NCBI GenBank assembly: GCA_003223515.1
Contig: QHVI01000041.1
Coordinates: 1-59,686 of the forward strand
DNA from: Candidatus Angelobacter sp. Gp1-AA117
GTDB taxonomy: Bacteria > Acidobacteriota > Terriglobia > Terriglobales > Acidobacteriaceae
Direction: 5' to 3'
Length of the DNA stretch: 59,686 nt
The notes under the pieces are model-generated. The model ran no database searches. It had not been told where the DNA came from and worked only from the letters and a program-made list of their open reading frames with translations. The position numbers were made by a program, and so were the translations under genes. Positions 1 to 8,497 of the stretch are shown here, in pieces (the first letter of the stretch is position 1; each line of letters starts with the position of its first letter).

Positions 1-1
1 G

Positions 2-523
2 AGTGTAGGCAGGCTCTGGGACGCAGGCAAGAACGCGGCCATGCTCCTGCGTGAAGAGATGCCGCTGCCGATCTGCATCATCGGCAATGACCGGCACCCG
101 GAATCGCAGGGGAATGCTTTTACCGGAATCCCAAGCAGGGCCGGAGTGCAATTTGAGCCTCCGCAGAGTGAGAACCAATTGAGCCAGTTTTTCGCCCGGG
201 CTGCCATTTACGCAGCTACATCACGCTATGAACCCTTTGGCCTGGCCCCGGTGGAAGCGGGGTTATCGCGCTGCGCCATTGTCGCCAGTGACATTCCTTC
301 ATTTCGTGAGCTGTGGAATGGCGCTGCTCTCTTTTTCCGCAATGATGATGCCGTCAGCCTGAAAGAAGCGGTAACGCAGTTGGTGAATGACTGTGAGCTG
401 CGCCGGCATTATGCAGATGTGGCCTATAAACACGCCCTGGAGCGCTTCAACTCCGAACGCATGATCGATGATTACCTGAACTTTTATCAGACTCTTGTAC
501 CTGTGAATGCACTGCCGGCATGA
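2..523 (+). CDS. Glycosyltransferase family 4, C-terminal part (cut by window edge)
   Basis: This is the C-terminal half of a GT-B fold glycosyltransferase. The frame is open to the left edge and reads GRLWDAGKN, a typical start of the second Rossmann domain, so the true start lies outside the window. The visible part carries the nucleotide-sugar binding region: SRYEPFGLAPVEAG (EPFG/E-x7-E-like signature) followed by IVASDIPSFRELW. It ends in an ATGA overlap with the next gene, so the two are probably co-transcribed and translationally coupled. It is cytoplasmic or membrane-associated and transfers a sugar from an activated donor. Donor and acceptor cannot be read from the sequence. Confidence 0.85.
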   Translation, partial: SVGRLWDAGKNAAMLLREEMPLPICIIGNDRHPESQGNAFTGIPSRAGVQFEPPQSENQLSQFFARAAIYAATSRYEPFGLAPVEAGLSRCAIVASDIPSFRELWNGAALFFRNDDAVSLKEAVTQLVNDCELRRHYADVAYKHALERFNSERMIDDYLNFYQTLVPVNALPA

Positions 524-1650
524 AACAGAAGTTAAATATTGCTTTATTCGCCCACTCCCTGGTTTCCGACTGGAACCACGGCAACGCCCACTTCCTGCGC
601 GGCCTGGTGCGCGAACTCATGCGCATGGGAAACCGCGTGACCTGCTATGAAGAACTCGGCTCGTGGTCGCTCACCAACCTGATGCGCCATGAAGGCGAGC
701 GCGCCATCGAGGCCATCGATCATTTCCGCCGCATCTATCCCGAACTCGACATCCGATTCTACAAATCCAAGGAAAACCTTCAGGAATTCCTGGAGCAGGA
801 ATTGAAGGAAGTCGATGTCGTCCTGCTACACGAGTGGAACGATCCCTTCGTGATCAACAGCATTCTGGCCTTCAAGTCGCGCTACAAGTTCCTGGCCTTG
901 TTCCATGACAGCCATCACCGGGCCTATACGAGCGCCGGAGAGATACTCAGGTTTCATCTGCACCTGGTGGATGGCGTGCTGGCCTTCGGTGAAGCCATCC
1001 GCCGCATCTATGCCGATGGTTTCGGCGTGCCGCGCGTCTGGACCTTCCATGAGGCCGCCGATGTAGAAGCCTTCAAACCCATTCATCGCCGCAAGGAAAT
1101 CGACGTGGTCTGGATCGGCAATTGGGGCGACGATGAACGCACGCGCGAGCTGGAGGAATTCCTGATTGGTCCGGCTGCCGCTCTTCCCGGCCGCCAGATC
1201 GTCGTGCATGGCGTCCGTTATCCTGATGGGGCGCTGGAAAAACTCCAGCAGGCGGGAATTCACTATCGCGGCTACCTGCCTAACCTGTTTTCTCCGGAAG
1301 TCTATGCCCATAGCGCTGTGACAGTGCATGTGCCCCGGCGGCAATATGCCAACGGGCTGAGAGGGATACCGACGATCCGGGTTTTTGAGGCGCTGGCCTG
1401 TGGTATTCCGCTGGTCTGCTCCCCCTGGAATGATGAGGAGCACCTCTTCACCCCCGGACAGGATTACCTGATCGTAAACGATGGCAAGGAGATGCAGGCG
1501 GTACTGGCGGAACTGCTCCGCGATGAAAAGGCGCGTAAACAACTGGCTGCCCACGGATTGAAAACTATCCGCGAGCGCCACACCTGCGCCCACCGCGCCC
1601 AGCAGCTCATCTCGATCTGCGAAGAAATTGCACAGGAACGCGCCGCATGA
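520..1650 (+). CDS. CgeB-like glycosyltransferase
   Basis: A 376-residue GT-B type protein resembling the CgeB/GT1 family of spore and capsule glycosyltransferases. The N-terminus has FAHSLVSDWNHGNAHF, a variant of the 'S-x-x-S-W-G-N-G' loop found in the two following genes. The C-terminal domain has DVVWIGNWGDDERTRE and then IRVFEALACGIPLVC, the family's donor-binding segment, and GQDYLIV. The start overlaps the previous stop by four bases (ATGA). It is the first of three consecutive CgeB-like genes. The substrate is unknown. A large antisense open frame inside it is judged a shadow of the high-GC coding strand. Confidence 0.82.
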   Translation: MKQKLNIALFAHSLVSDWNHGNAHFLRGLVRELMRMGNRVTCYEELGSWSLTNLMRHEGERAIEAIDHFRRIYPELDIRFYKSKENLQEFLEQELKEVDVVLLHEWNDPFVINSILAFKSRYKFLALFHDSHHRAYTSAGEILRFHLHLVDGVLAFGEAIRRIYADGFGVPRVWTFHEAADVEAFKPIHRRKEIDVVWIGNWGDDERTRELEEFLIGPAAALPGRQIVVHGVRYPDGALEKLQQAGIHYRGYLPNLFSPEVYAHSAVTVHVPRRQYANGLRGIPTIRVFEALACGIPLVCSPWNDEEHLFTPGQDYLIVNDGKEMQAVLAELLRDEKARKQLAAHGLKTIRERHTCAHRAQQLISICEEIAQERAA

Positions 1651-1760
1651 ATGTTGGTTTATGAATCATTTTGAGGTTGATCCATGCTGTTGACGTTCCT
1701 TTGCAAAACGGTTTGTATCAGGGCACTCGTGCCGAAAAGCTTTCATTCATTTGGAATTTT

Positions 1761-1772
1761 GGGCTTTAGCCC
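1761..1772. repeat. Short perfect hairpin, REP-like (GGGCT-TT-AGCCC)
   Basis: A 5-bp perfect stem with a two-base loop lies in the 134-bp spacer between two glycosyltransferase genes. It matches the core of the hairpins at 20368-20419 (GGGCT-GA-AGCCC). It is probably a member of the same dispersed small-repeat family, but a stem this short could arise by chance. Confidence 0.35.
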
Positions 1773-1784
1773 CTGCGAGCTCAC

Positions 1785-2873
1785 ATGACCTACAACATCT
1801 TCGTTTTCGGCTCCTCCATCACCTCTTCCTACTGGAACGGGGCCGCAACCTACTACCGTGGCATCTACAAACAACTCAACGCCCTCGGCCACCAGATTAC
1901 CTTCGCCGAGCCCGACGCTTACGGCCGACAGCAAAAACGTGATAGCGGCGACTTCTCTTACGTCCGCTCCATCGTCTATAAGACGGAAGCGGATCTTCCC
2001 AGCCTGCTCTCGGAAGCCTGCTATTGCGATCTGGTCATCAAGCACAGCGGCGTTGGTGTTTTCGACCAGGAGCTGGAAGCGGGCGTGCTCGACTGCCGCT
2101 CCGACAAAACCAAGGTCGCCTTCTGGGATGTCGACGCCCCCGCCACCCTGGCACGCGTGGAACAGAACCTGCGTGATCCTTTCCGCAAGCTAATTCCACA
2201 ATACGACTTCATCTTTACTTACGGCGGCGGTCCGCCGGTGATCGAACACTATCGCAGGCTGGGCGCACAAAACTGCCACCCGATTTATAACGCCCTCGAT
2301 CCGGAAACACATCATCCGGTTCCGGCAGACGAGTCATTGCAGTGCGATCTGGTATTCGTCGGCAACCGACTGCCGGACCGCGAGCGTCGGGTGGAAGACT
2401 TTTTCCTGCGGGCCGCCGAACTCGCTCCCGAATTCCAGTTTGCCTTAGGCGGTGAAGGCTGGGCCAACAAGCCGATGCCGAAGAATGTCCGCTGGATCGG
2501 CCACGTAGGCACCGGAGATCATAATCGCGTGAACTGCTCTGCGCGCATGGTGCTCAATATCAACCGCGACTCCATGGCCGGAGTGGGCTTCTCGCCGCCG
2601 ACGCGGGTCTTCGAGGCCGCTGGAGCCGGAGCCTGCCTGATTACCGACCAGTGGACCGGCATCGAGACTTTTTTCAAGCCGGAAAGAGAAATCCTGGTAG
2701 CCGGCAACGCCGGGCAGATTGTGCATTACCTGCGGACAATTTCGGCAGGACAGGCAAAACAGATTGGCGAAAACATGCGCCAGCGCGCCCTGCACGAGCA
2801 TACCTATGCACTGCGCGCCCGTGAATTCGATAGCATCGTAGCCAACGCTCTCGCCGCACAATCCGCAGCGTGA
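1785..2873 (+). CDS. CgeB-like glycosyltransferase
   Basis: A 362-residue GT-B type enzyme. The N-terminal loop reads FGSSITSSYWNGAATYYRG. The middle has YDFIFTYGGGPPV. The C-terminal domain contains CDLVFVGNRLPDRE, the acceptor/donor cleft segment SPPTRVFEAAGAGACLITD and the metal-free GT-B tail. ATG at 1785 is the first in-frame start and places the Rossmann strand directly at the N-terminus. Only a weak ribosome-binding site is visible. It shares the SITSS loop, the TGGP/YGGGP segment and the RVFEAA motif with the next gene, so the two are probably paralogues from tandem duplication. Substrates are not predictable. Confidence 0.82.
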   Translation: MTYNIFVFGSSITSSYWNGAATYYRGIYKQLNALGHQITFAEPDAYGRQQKRDSGDFSYVRSIVYKTEADLPSLLSEACYCDLVIKHSGVGVFDQELEAGVLDCRSDKTKVAFWDVDAPATLARVEQNLRDPFRKLIPQYDFIFTYGGGPPVIEHYRRLGAQNCHPIYNALDPETHHPVPADESLQCDLVFVGNRLPDRERRVEDFFLRAAELAPEFQFALGGEGWANKPMPKNVRWIGHVGTGDHNRVNCSARMVLNINRDSMAGVGFSPPTRVFEAAGAGACLITDQWTGIETFFKPEREILVAGNAGQIVHYLRTISAGQAKQIGENMRQRALHEHTYALRAREFDSIVANALAAQSAA

Positions 2874-2883
2874 ATAAAATCGC

Positions 2884-2994
2884 ACCACGGAGTCACAGAG
2901 ACATTGAGAAACACGGAGAAATGCAATGATTCGATTAAGCGCATTTATGACCTCGTCTTTTCTCCGTGCCTCCGCGCCTCCGTGTCTCCGTGGT
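2884..2994. repeat. Interspersed inverted repeat (CACGGAG/CTCCGTG type)
   Basis: The left arm (2884-2921) and right arm (2957-2994) are near-perfect reverse complements, made of degenerate 7-9 base units such as CACGGAG and CACAGAG. The same unit type, in CGCAGAG form, recurs at 7684-7838, 21640-21670, 24882-24910 and 53250-53310. It lies just upstream of the start of the next gene. This is a non-coding dispersed repeat family. No transposase is associated with it. Confidence 0.75.
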
Positions 2995-3019
2995 GGGCTT
3001 TCTGCGAGGGTCTGAACCC

Positions 3020-4117
3020 ATGAAGATCACCATTTTCGGATTGTCGATCACTTCCTCCTGGGGCAACGGACACGCTACCACCTTCCGTGCTCTTTGCAAT
3101 GCCCTGCATAATCGCGGACACCGCATCGTCTTCTTCGAACGCAATGTGGAGTGGTACCAGAACAATCGTGATCTTCCCCATCCACCTTACTGCGATACCC
3201 GCATCTTCGAAAGCTGGCAGGAGATTCTGCCCTCGGTACGCGCTGAACTCAAAGACAGCGATGTCGCCGTGGTCGGCTCCTATTTCCCTGATGGCATCGC
3301 CGCCCTGGATGAAGTGCTCGACTCCAATGTTCCAGTCAAAGCTTTCTACGATATCGATACGCCTATCACCGTTGCCGCATTGCGCGAGCAGGGCAAGACC
3401 GATTACCTGCTGAAGCGCCACCTGCCCGAACTGGATATCTACTTCAGCTTTACCGGTGGTCCCACGTTGCAGGAACTGATGGTGAAATTCGGAACGCCGC
3501 TGGCCGTGCCTCTCTATTGTTCTTTCGATCCGCACAAGTATCGCGAACTGCCTCCCAATCCGGAGTTCGTCTGCGACCTGAGCTACATGGGCACCTACGC
3601 CGCCGACCGCCAGCCCAAGATCGAAGAGCTGCTGTGTGTTCCAGCGCGCAAGTTGCCGCAGAGAAAATTTATCGTCGCCGGGCCCCAATATCCCGATGCA
3701 GTCGAGTGGCCGGCGAACGTCGAGCGCATCATCCATCTGAACCCGCGTCATCATGCCGAATTCTATTGCTCTTCGCGGCTCACGCTGAATGTGACTCGCC
3801 GCGATATGGTGATGGCTGGATATTCTCCCTCGGTGCGCCTGTTTGAAGCTGCCGCCTGCGCCGCCAGCATCGTTTCGGATAACTGGCCGGGACTCGATAC
3901 GTTCTTGGTCCCCGGAAAAGAAATTCTGCTGCCGGTGGGCAGTGATGACGTGGAACGCTACATTACCGGCTATGACGATGCAGAGCTGAAGAAGATCGGC
4001 CGAGCAGCACAGCAGCGCGTGCTCGCCGCGCACACCAGCGCAGTCCGCGCCCACGAATTCGAGCAAATTGTAGAGGCCACAATGAAACGTGATAAAGAAA
4101 CCAACGTTACGGCATAA
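3020..4117 (+). CDS. CgeB-like glycosyltransferase
   Basis: A 365-residue GT-B type enzyme, closely patterned on the preceding gene: FGLSITSSWGNGHATTFR at the N-terminus, YFSFTGGPTLQEL in the middle, and CDLSYMGTYAADRQ plus SPSVRLFEAAACAASIVSD in the C-terminal half. The ATG at 3020 is chosen over an upstream in-frame ATG at 2966. The upstream codons fall inside the dispersed CACGGAG repeat, whereas MKITIFG starts cleanly at the first beta strand. The protein probably acts on surface or storage glycans with its neighbours. Donor and acceptor are unknown. Confidence 0.82.
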   Translation: MKITIFGLSITSSWGNGHATTFRALCNALHNRGHRIVFFERNVEWYQNNRDLPHPPYCDTRIFESWQEILPSVRAELKDSDVAVVGSYFPDGIAALDEVLDSNVPVKAFYDIDTPITVAALREQGKTDYLLKRHLPELDIYFSFTGGPTLQELMVKFGTPLAVPLYCSFDPHKYRELPPNPEFVCDLSYMGTYAADRQPKIEELLCVPARKLPQRKFIVAGPQYPDAVEWPANVERIIHLNPRHHAEFYCSSRLTLNVTRRDMVMAGYSPSVRLFEAAACAASIVSDNWPGLDTFLVPGKEILLPVGSDDVERYITGYDDAELKKIGRAAQQRVLAAHTSAVRAHEFEQIVEATMKRDKETNVTA

Positions 4118-4129
4118 TTCTGTGGTTGA

Positions 4130-4192
4130 TTTTATCGACGTAAATCAGTGTTTATCGACGTCATCAGCGTCATCAGCGATAAGGTTTCCTTG
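4130..4192. repeat. ATCAGCG-type interspersed repeat
   Basis: The segment contains reiterated ATCGACGT/ATCAGTG/ATCAGCG units ending in CAGCGATAAGG. Related copies, some in inverse orientation, occur at 17157-17203, 53338-53370 and 56187-56236. It is non-coding and follows the stop of a glycosyltransferase gene. Confidence 0.6.
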
Positions 4193-4295
4193 CCTGGTTT
4201 CTCGGTAAACCTGATGAAACGGACTAAGATTCTTTCCCTCAATCGCCAGCTCTCGATTCTGCATCTGTACTAAGGTTAGCCTTCATATTTTATCT

Positions 4296-5351
4296 ATGAG
4301 AATTGCCCTGATTGCCCCTCCGTTTATCGCAGTGCCGCCCAAGAAATATGGAGGAACGGAATTATTCATTGCCGAACTGGCAGTCGGCCTGAAAGAAAAG
4401 GGAATTGATATAACGCTCTATACCAATGGTGAATCCACTGTGCCTGTGGATATCCGTTACCTATTTAAGAAAGAGCAGTGGCCGCTGCGAACGGAGATGG
4501 AAACCACCTTGCGGACCATGACTCATTCTTCATGGGCGGTCAAAGATGCGGCCAGCCGCCAATTCGATCTCATCCACGTAACCACCGCACCCAGCCTGAG
4601 CTTCTCCCGGTTTGTAGATGCTCCGTTTGTCTACACCGTTCATCACGATTTCCAGCCGGAACTTGCAGAATATTACGAAACTTTTCCCGAAGTCTTTTAC
4701 GTGACCATCAGTGACTTTCAGCGGTTCAAGTTGCCCATGTCAAAGATGCGCACCGTTCATCATGGCATCGATCCCAGTCTCTACGAGCTGCACGAAGAGA
4801 AGCAGCAATACCTGACGTTCCTCGGACGCATTGCTCCTCCCAAGGGCACGCATCTGGCCATTGAGATCGCAAAGAAATCCGGCATTCCGCTCAAGATCGC
4901 AGGCGAAATTCAGCCTATCTATCAGGACTACTGGGAGAATGAAGTTAAGCCCCACGTGGATGGAAAGTTCATCGAGTATGTGGGCGAAGTCGGCATCGAA
5001 GAGAAGAACGGTCTTTTGGGAAACTCCCTGGCCATGCTCTTTCCTATCCAGTGGGACGAGCCCTTCGGACTGGTGCTGATCGAATCGATGGCCTGCGGTA
5101 CTCCGGTGCTGGCCATGCCGGGCGGCTCGGTGGCCGAGATCGTGAAAGAAGGCGTCAGCGGATATGTGAATTCTTCTGTAGACGAGTTGGCAAACAGCGC
5201 CAAGAATCTTGATCTTAATCCCAGGGCGGTCCGGCAGTACGTGGAAGAAAACTTCTCGCTCAATCGCATGGTGAACAAATACATCCAGTTGTATATGGAA
5301 ATCGCCGCTTCCGATGAAAGCGAAGAGGAAGCCGAACGCATCGTCGCATAA
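4296..5351 (+). CDS. Glycosyltransferase family 4
   Basis: A 351-residue GT4 enzyme with the two Rossmann domains intact. The N-terminal glycine-rich acceptor loop is KKYGGTELFIAELAVGL. Linker and C-terminal motifs are VHHGID, YLTFLGRIAPPKGTHLAIEIA (the FLGR..P.KG signature), and the E-x7-E segment EPFGLVLIESMACGTPVLA followed by GGSVAEIV. The ATG at 4296 begins exactly at the first strand. It lies 104 bp upstream of a debranching-type amylo-1,6-glucosidase and on the same strand, so a shared role in alpha-glucan or compatible-solute metabolism is possible. That link is inferred from position only. Confidence 0.88.
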   Translation: MRIALIAPPFIAVPPKKYGGTELFIAELAVGLKEKGIDITLYTNGESTVPVDIRYLFKKEQWPLRTEMETTLRTMTHSSWAVKDAASRQFDLIHVTTAPSLSFSRFVDAPFVYTVHHDFQPELAEYYETFPEVFYVTISDFQRFKLPMSKMRTVHHGIDPSLYELHEEKQQYLTFLGRIAPPKGTHLAIEIAKKSGIPLKIAGEIQPIYQDYWENEVKPHVDGKFIEYVGEVGIEEKNGLLGNSLAMLFPIQWDEPFGLVLIESMACGTPVLAMPGGSVAEIVKEGVSGYVNSSVDELANSAKNLDLNPRAVRQYVEENFSLNRMVNKYIQLYMEIAASDESEEEAERIVA

Positions 5352-5454
5352 TGAGGTGGAAGCGCCGGACTTGAATGAATCAAACCCGCGTAGTGGGCAA
5401 AATAATTTCCAGACGTCTGTGTAGTTCGATTATTCGCAAGAGGGAACCTAAGAG

Positions 5455-7671
5455 GTGAGCGCGAAACTGATTGTCCCCCAGCACGATCTTGTCGAGATTC
5501 CGGCGCCCTACCCGGAGCCTCGCGTCGCCTACCACAATACCGAGCCGCGCAAGGTCAACAACCTCACTCTCATCGACGGCAAGACCTTTCTCTCCACCAA
5601 TTTCTCCGGAGACATCATGCCTCCGGGCGCTCCCGACGTGGGCTTCTTCCACAATGACACGCGCTTTCTCAGCCGCCTGGAGTTGCGCGTCGATGGTTAC
5701 CGCACCGTAGTGCTGTCATCGAGCACCGAGCAGACCTTCGCTTCGCAGATCGAGCTGACCACCGGCCAGAGCACGCTGCGCGATACCTATGAGATTCCCG
5801 AGAACACGGTGCACATCCGGCGTGAGCAGCTTCTCCACTCTGAAATTCTCTACGATTACCTGACCTTCGAGAACTTCAATTTCCAGGAACTGGAGCTGGC
5901 CATCGAGCTGGCTTACGAGGCCGACTACATGGACGTCTTCCAGGTGCGCGGCGTCGCCCGCCAGGAACTCGGCCACTATTACAAACCTGTCGCGCAGCGC
6001 GATTGCATCCTTTTCTTTTACCGTGGCCGCGACGGCGTGGCCCGCGAGACCTCCATCCATCTCTCCCCGCCGCCGGATGAAGTGAACGGCACCACCGCCC
6101 GCTGGAAGCTGAAGCTGCCGCCCTTCAAGCGCTTTCACATCCAGACCACCATCACGCCGCTGGTCGAAGATAAGCGCTCGCGCGCCGGACGCATCGATTT
6201 CGGCTACAGCCTGCGCGCCCGTCGCGAAGCTTTTAACGAATGGGAATCGCACTCCACGCATTTCGAATCGAGCAACCGCATCTTCGACCAGATGATGGGC
6301 ACCTGCGTCGGCGACTTCCACGCCCTGCAGATTCCTGATGGCAAAGAGCACGTGATCGCCGCCGGCATTCCGTGGTTTGCCACCATGTTCGGTCGTGACT
6401 CCATCATTGCGGCCTTCCAGTCGCTGCTGCTGAATCCGCAGCTTGCCGGCGAGACCCTGCGCGTGCTCGCCCGCCACCAGGGCAAGGAACAAAATGACTG
6501 GCGCGATGAAGAGCCGGGAAAGATCCTGCATGAGTACCGTGAAGGCGAGATGACCCGCTCCGGCGAGATGCCCTTCGGCCCGTATTACGGATCGGTGGAT
6601 GCCACCCCGCTGTGGCTCATCCTGCTGAGCGAAACCTTCAATTGGACGTCGGACGAACAGCTCGTCAAAGACATGCTCCCGCACGCTTATCGCGCGCTCA
6701 ACTGGATTGACGAGTACGGCGATCTCGATGGAGATGGTTTCATCGAGTTTCAGCGCCGCTCCCCCAAAGGTCTTGCCAACCAGGGATGGAAAGATTCCTG
6801 GGACGCCAACATGCACCGCGACGGCCAAGTGGCCAAGTCCCCCATCGCCTTGTGTGAAGTGCAGGGATACGTCTACGAAGCCAAGTACCGCATGGCCTCG
6901 CTGCTGCGATCTTTTGGCGACACCGCCACCGCCGACCGCTGCAAGAAGGACGCCAATGACATGGCCAAACGTTTCGAGAAAGCTTTCTGGATGCCGCAGC
7001 ACGGCTTCTACGCCATGGCCCTCGATCGTGAGAAACGCCAGCTTCAGGTGATTTCATCCAATCCCGGACATCTGCTGTTTACCCGCATGCTGCCGCAGGA
7101 GCGCGCCCGCTCTGTGACACAGCGCTTCATGCAGCCCGATATGTTCAGTGGATGGGGATGGCGCACCATGGCCCAGAGCGAACGAGTCTTCAATCCACTG
7201 AGCTATCACCGTGGCTCAATCTGGCCGCATGACAATTCCATCGCCGCTCACGGCATGGCGCTCTATGAATTTCGCGACTGTGCCTTGAAGCTCTTCACCG
7301 GATTGGTGCAGGCGGCGCTCAATTTCCGCGACTACCGCCTGCCTGAACTCTTCTGCGGCATCGAGCGCCGCGAGCATGACAAGCCGGTGCAGTACCCGGT
7401 CTCCTGCTCGCCCCAGGCCTGGGCCTCAGGAGCCAGCTTTCTGCTGCTGACCTCGGTTCTCGGAATTCGTCCCAGTGCCCACCGCAAAGAATTGAACATC
7501 GTGAATCCCACGCTGCCCAATTGGCTCGATCATCTGAACATCCGCAATCTGCGCATCGGCGGCAGCCGCGTAGGTTTAGATTTCACCCGCCGCGGCGACC
7601 GGACGTTCTGCAATGTTGTCGATATCGAAGGCGAAAAGCTCCTAGTCAACATCGCTTTCAAGAAACGGTAA
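5455..7671 (+). CDS. Amylo-alpha-1,6-glucosidase / glycogen-debranching-type enzyme
   Basis: A 738-residue cytoplasmic enzyme of the amylo-alpha-1,6-glucosidase family, expected to hydrolyse alpha-1,6 branch residues or related alpha-glucosides. The N-terminal domain (about residues 35-270) has the diagnostic GKTFLSTNFSGDI and DVGFFHNDTRFLSRLE. The (alpha/alpha)6 catalytic domain follows, with GIPWFATMFGRDSIIAA, FGPYYGSVDATPLW, DGDGFIEFQRR and NQGWKDSWDA (candidate acidic residues), and near the C-terminus SYHRGSIWPHDN. The start is GTG at 5455, preceded by a purine-rich AAGAGG that partly overlaps it. The next in-frame ATG would delete part of the conserved N-domain. A 428-residue antisense frame is a shadow. 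Confidence 0.9.
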   Translation: MSAKLIVPQHDLVEIPAPYPEPRVAYHNTEPRKVNNLTLIDGKTFLSTNFSGDIMPPGAPDVGFFHNDTRFLSRLELRVDGYRTVVLSSSTEQTFASQIELTTGQSTLRDTYEIPENTVHIRREQLLHSEILYDYLTFENFNFQELELAIELAYEADYMDVFQVRGVARQELGHYYKPVAQRDCILFFYRGRDGVARETSIHLSPPPDEVNGTTARWKLKLPPFKRFHIQTTITPLVEDKRSRAGRIDFGYSLRARREAFNEWESHSTHFESSNRIFDQMMGTCVGDFHALQIPDGKEHVIAAGIPWFATMFGRDSIIAAFQSLLLNPQLAGETLRVLARHQGKEQNDWRDEEPGKILHEYREGEMTRSGEMPFGPYYGSVDATPLWLILLSETFNWTSDEQLVKDMLPHAYRALNWIDEYGDLDGDGFIEFQRRSPKGLANQGWKDSWDANMHRDGQVAKSPIALCEVQGYVYEAKYRMASLLRSFGDTATADRCKKDANDMAKRFEKAFWMPQHGFYAMALDREKRQLQVISSNPGHLLFTRMLPQERARSVTQRFMQPDMFSGWGWRTMAQSERVFNPLSYHRGSIWPHDNSIAAHGMALYEFRDCALKLFTGLVQAALNFRDYRLPELFCGIERREHDKPVQYPVSCSPQAWASGASFLLLTSVLGIRPSAHRKELNIVNPTLPNWLDHLNIRNLRIGGSRVGLDFTRRGDRTFCNVVDIEGEKLLVNIAFKKR

Positions 7672-7683
7672 GAACCCTTTCAA

Positions 7684-7838
7684 CGCAGAGGCCGCAGAGA
7701 GCGCAGAGGAGAATAGGTAAATAAGTAAATTGGCAAATGGGTAAATTTAAGGCCCGGATTTATCAACGAATTTCATTTACCCATTTACCAAATTACCCAT
7801 TTACCCACTGGCTTTGCGTCCTTCGCGTCCTTTGCGGT
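7684..7838. repeat. Nested inverted repeat: CGCAGAG arms around TTTACCCA-like arrays
   Basis: The outer arms (7684-7709, 7813-7838) are inverted CGCAGAG/CTTTGCG units. Inside them an inner pair of arms (7716-7748 and 7774-7808) consists of 7-8 base reiterations of TTTACCCA/TGGGTAAA. A further one-armed array of the same kind lies at 8408-8478. The element separates the debranching enzyme from the CDGSH gene and has no coding potential. Confidence 0.7.
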
Positions 7839-7870
7839 AAATTGCTTGATGAAGTCTCCCGGAGGAACTT

Positions 7871-8116
7871 ATGCCGCTCAAAGTCACGATCCGCAAGAAT
7901 GGCCCTTATCTGGTCTCAGGCGATCTCAACGAACTTGAACTCACCGATGCCGACGGCAACAAATACGACCTCACCGGCAAGCAGGCCGTGGCCCTGTGCC
8001 GCTGCGGCGCTTCTGTGAATAAGCCGTTCTGTGACGGCACCCATTCCAAGATTGGCTTCCAGGCCGCCGAAGCCGCCGTAAAGAACGAAGGCGGGCCGAT
8101 GGGCACCAAGATGTAG
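7871..8116 (+). CDS. CDGSH-type iron-sulfur protein
   Basis: An 81-residue soluble protein with one CDGSH domain. The cluster ligands are visible in CRCGASVNKPFCDGTHSKIGF: C-x-C, a spacer ending in K-P-F-C-D-G, and the single histidine ligand of a 3Cys-1His [2Fe-2S] site. Such proteins act as redox or cluster-transfer proteins. The partner is unknown here. A good ribosome-binding site (GGAGG, eight bases upstream) supports ATG 7871. The length is typical for a single-domain bacterial member. It stands between two repeat-rich spacers and is probably transcribed alone. Confidence 0.92.
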   Translation: MPLKVTIRKNGPYLVSGDLNELELTDADGNKYDLTGKQAVALCRCGASVNKPFCDGTHSKIGFQAAEAAVKNEGGPMGTKM

Positions 8117-8153
8117 CGAAGAATCTCTTGATAAGAGCCACACCCTCCCTTCT

Positions 8154-8388
8154 GTCATCCTGAGCTTCGCGCTTCGATGTGCCTCAATCCATGAAATGCG
8201 GTGGCGCGAAGCGTAAGGATCCCGCGGATGCTTACGCCACCATGCCGCATCAAGGCGTTTTCACGATGCATTTTCGTTGAAATGCCTTGCCGCTGCACCG
8301 TGGCTTAAGCATCCTCGGGGTCTTTCGCTGCGCGCCACAGAGTCTTGTTGTAGAGATGATGATATTCAGGCGCTGCGCTCAAGATGAC
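8154..8388. repeat. Imperfect palindromic element, about 235 bp (GTCATCCTGAGC termini)
   Basis: The ends GTCATCCTGAGC (8154-8165) and GCTCAAGATGAC (8377-8388) are inverted repeats with one mismatch. Internal arms also pair: GGTGGCGCGAAGCGTAAGGATC-like with the distal TAAGCATCC...GCTGCGCGCCAC, and CAAGGCGTTTTCA with TTGAAATGCCTTG around the centre. The whole 381-bp gene-free gap is filled by this element and a following array of CATTTACC/CATTCACC units (8408-8478). It resembles the dispersed long-hairpin elements common in acidobacterial genomes. No open reading frame is present. Confidence 0.65.
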
Positions 8389-8497
8389 AAGTGATAAGGG
8401 TTTTGCCTTTCATTTACTCATTTACCAAATTACCCATTCACCCATTCACGCATTCACGCATTCACCCATTCCCAATTATCTCTGCATCTAATACAAC

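Noticed and set aside
5716-7002. A 428-codon open frame on the minus strand inside the debranching-enzyme gene
   Set aside because: It is the codon-position mirror of a high-GC gene with clear family motifs on the plus strand and resembles no protein family. Similar shadows at 826-1593, 2945-4066 and 51685-52728 were rejected likewise.
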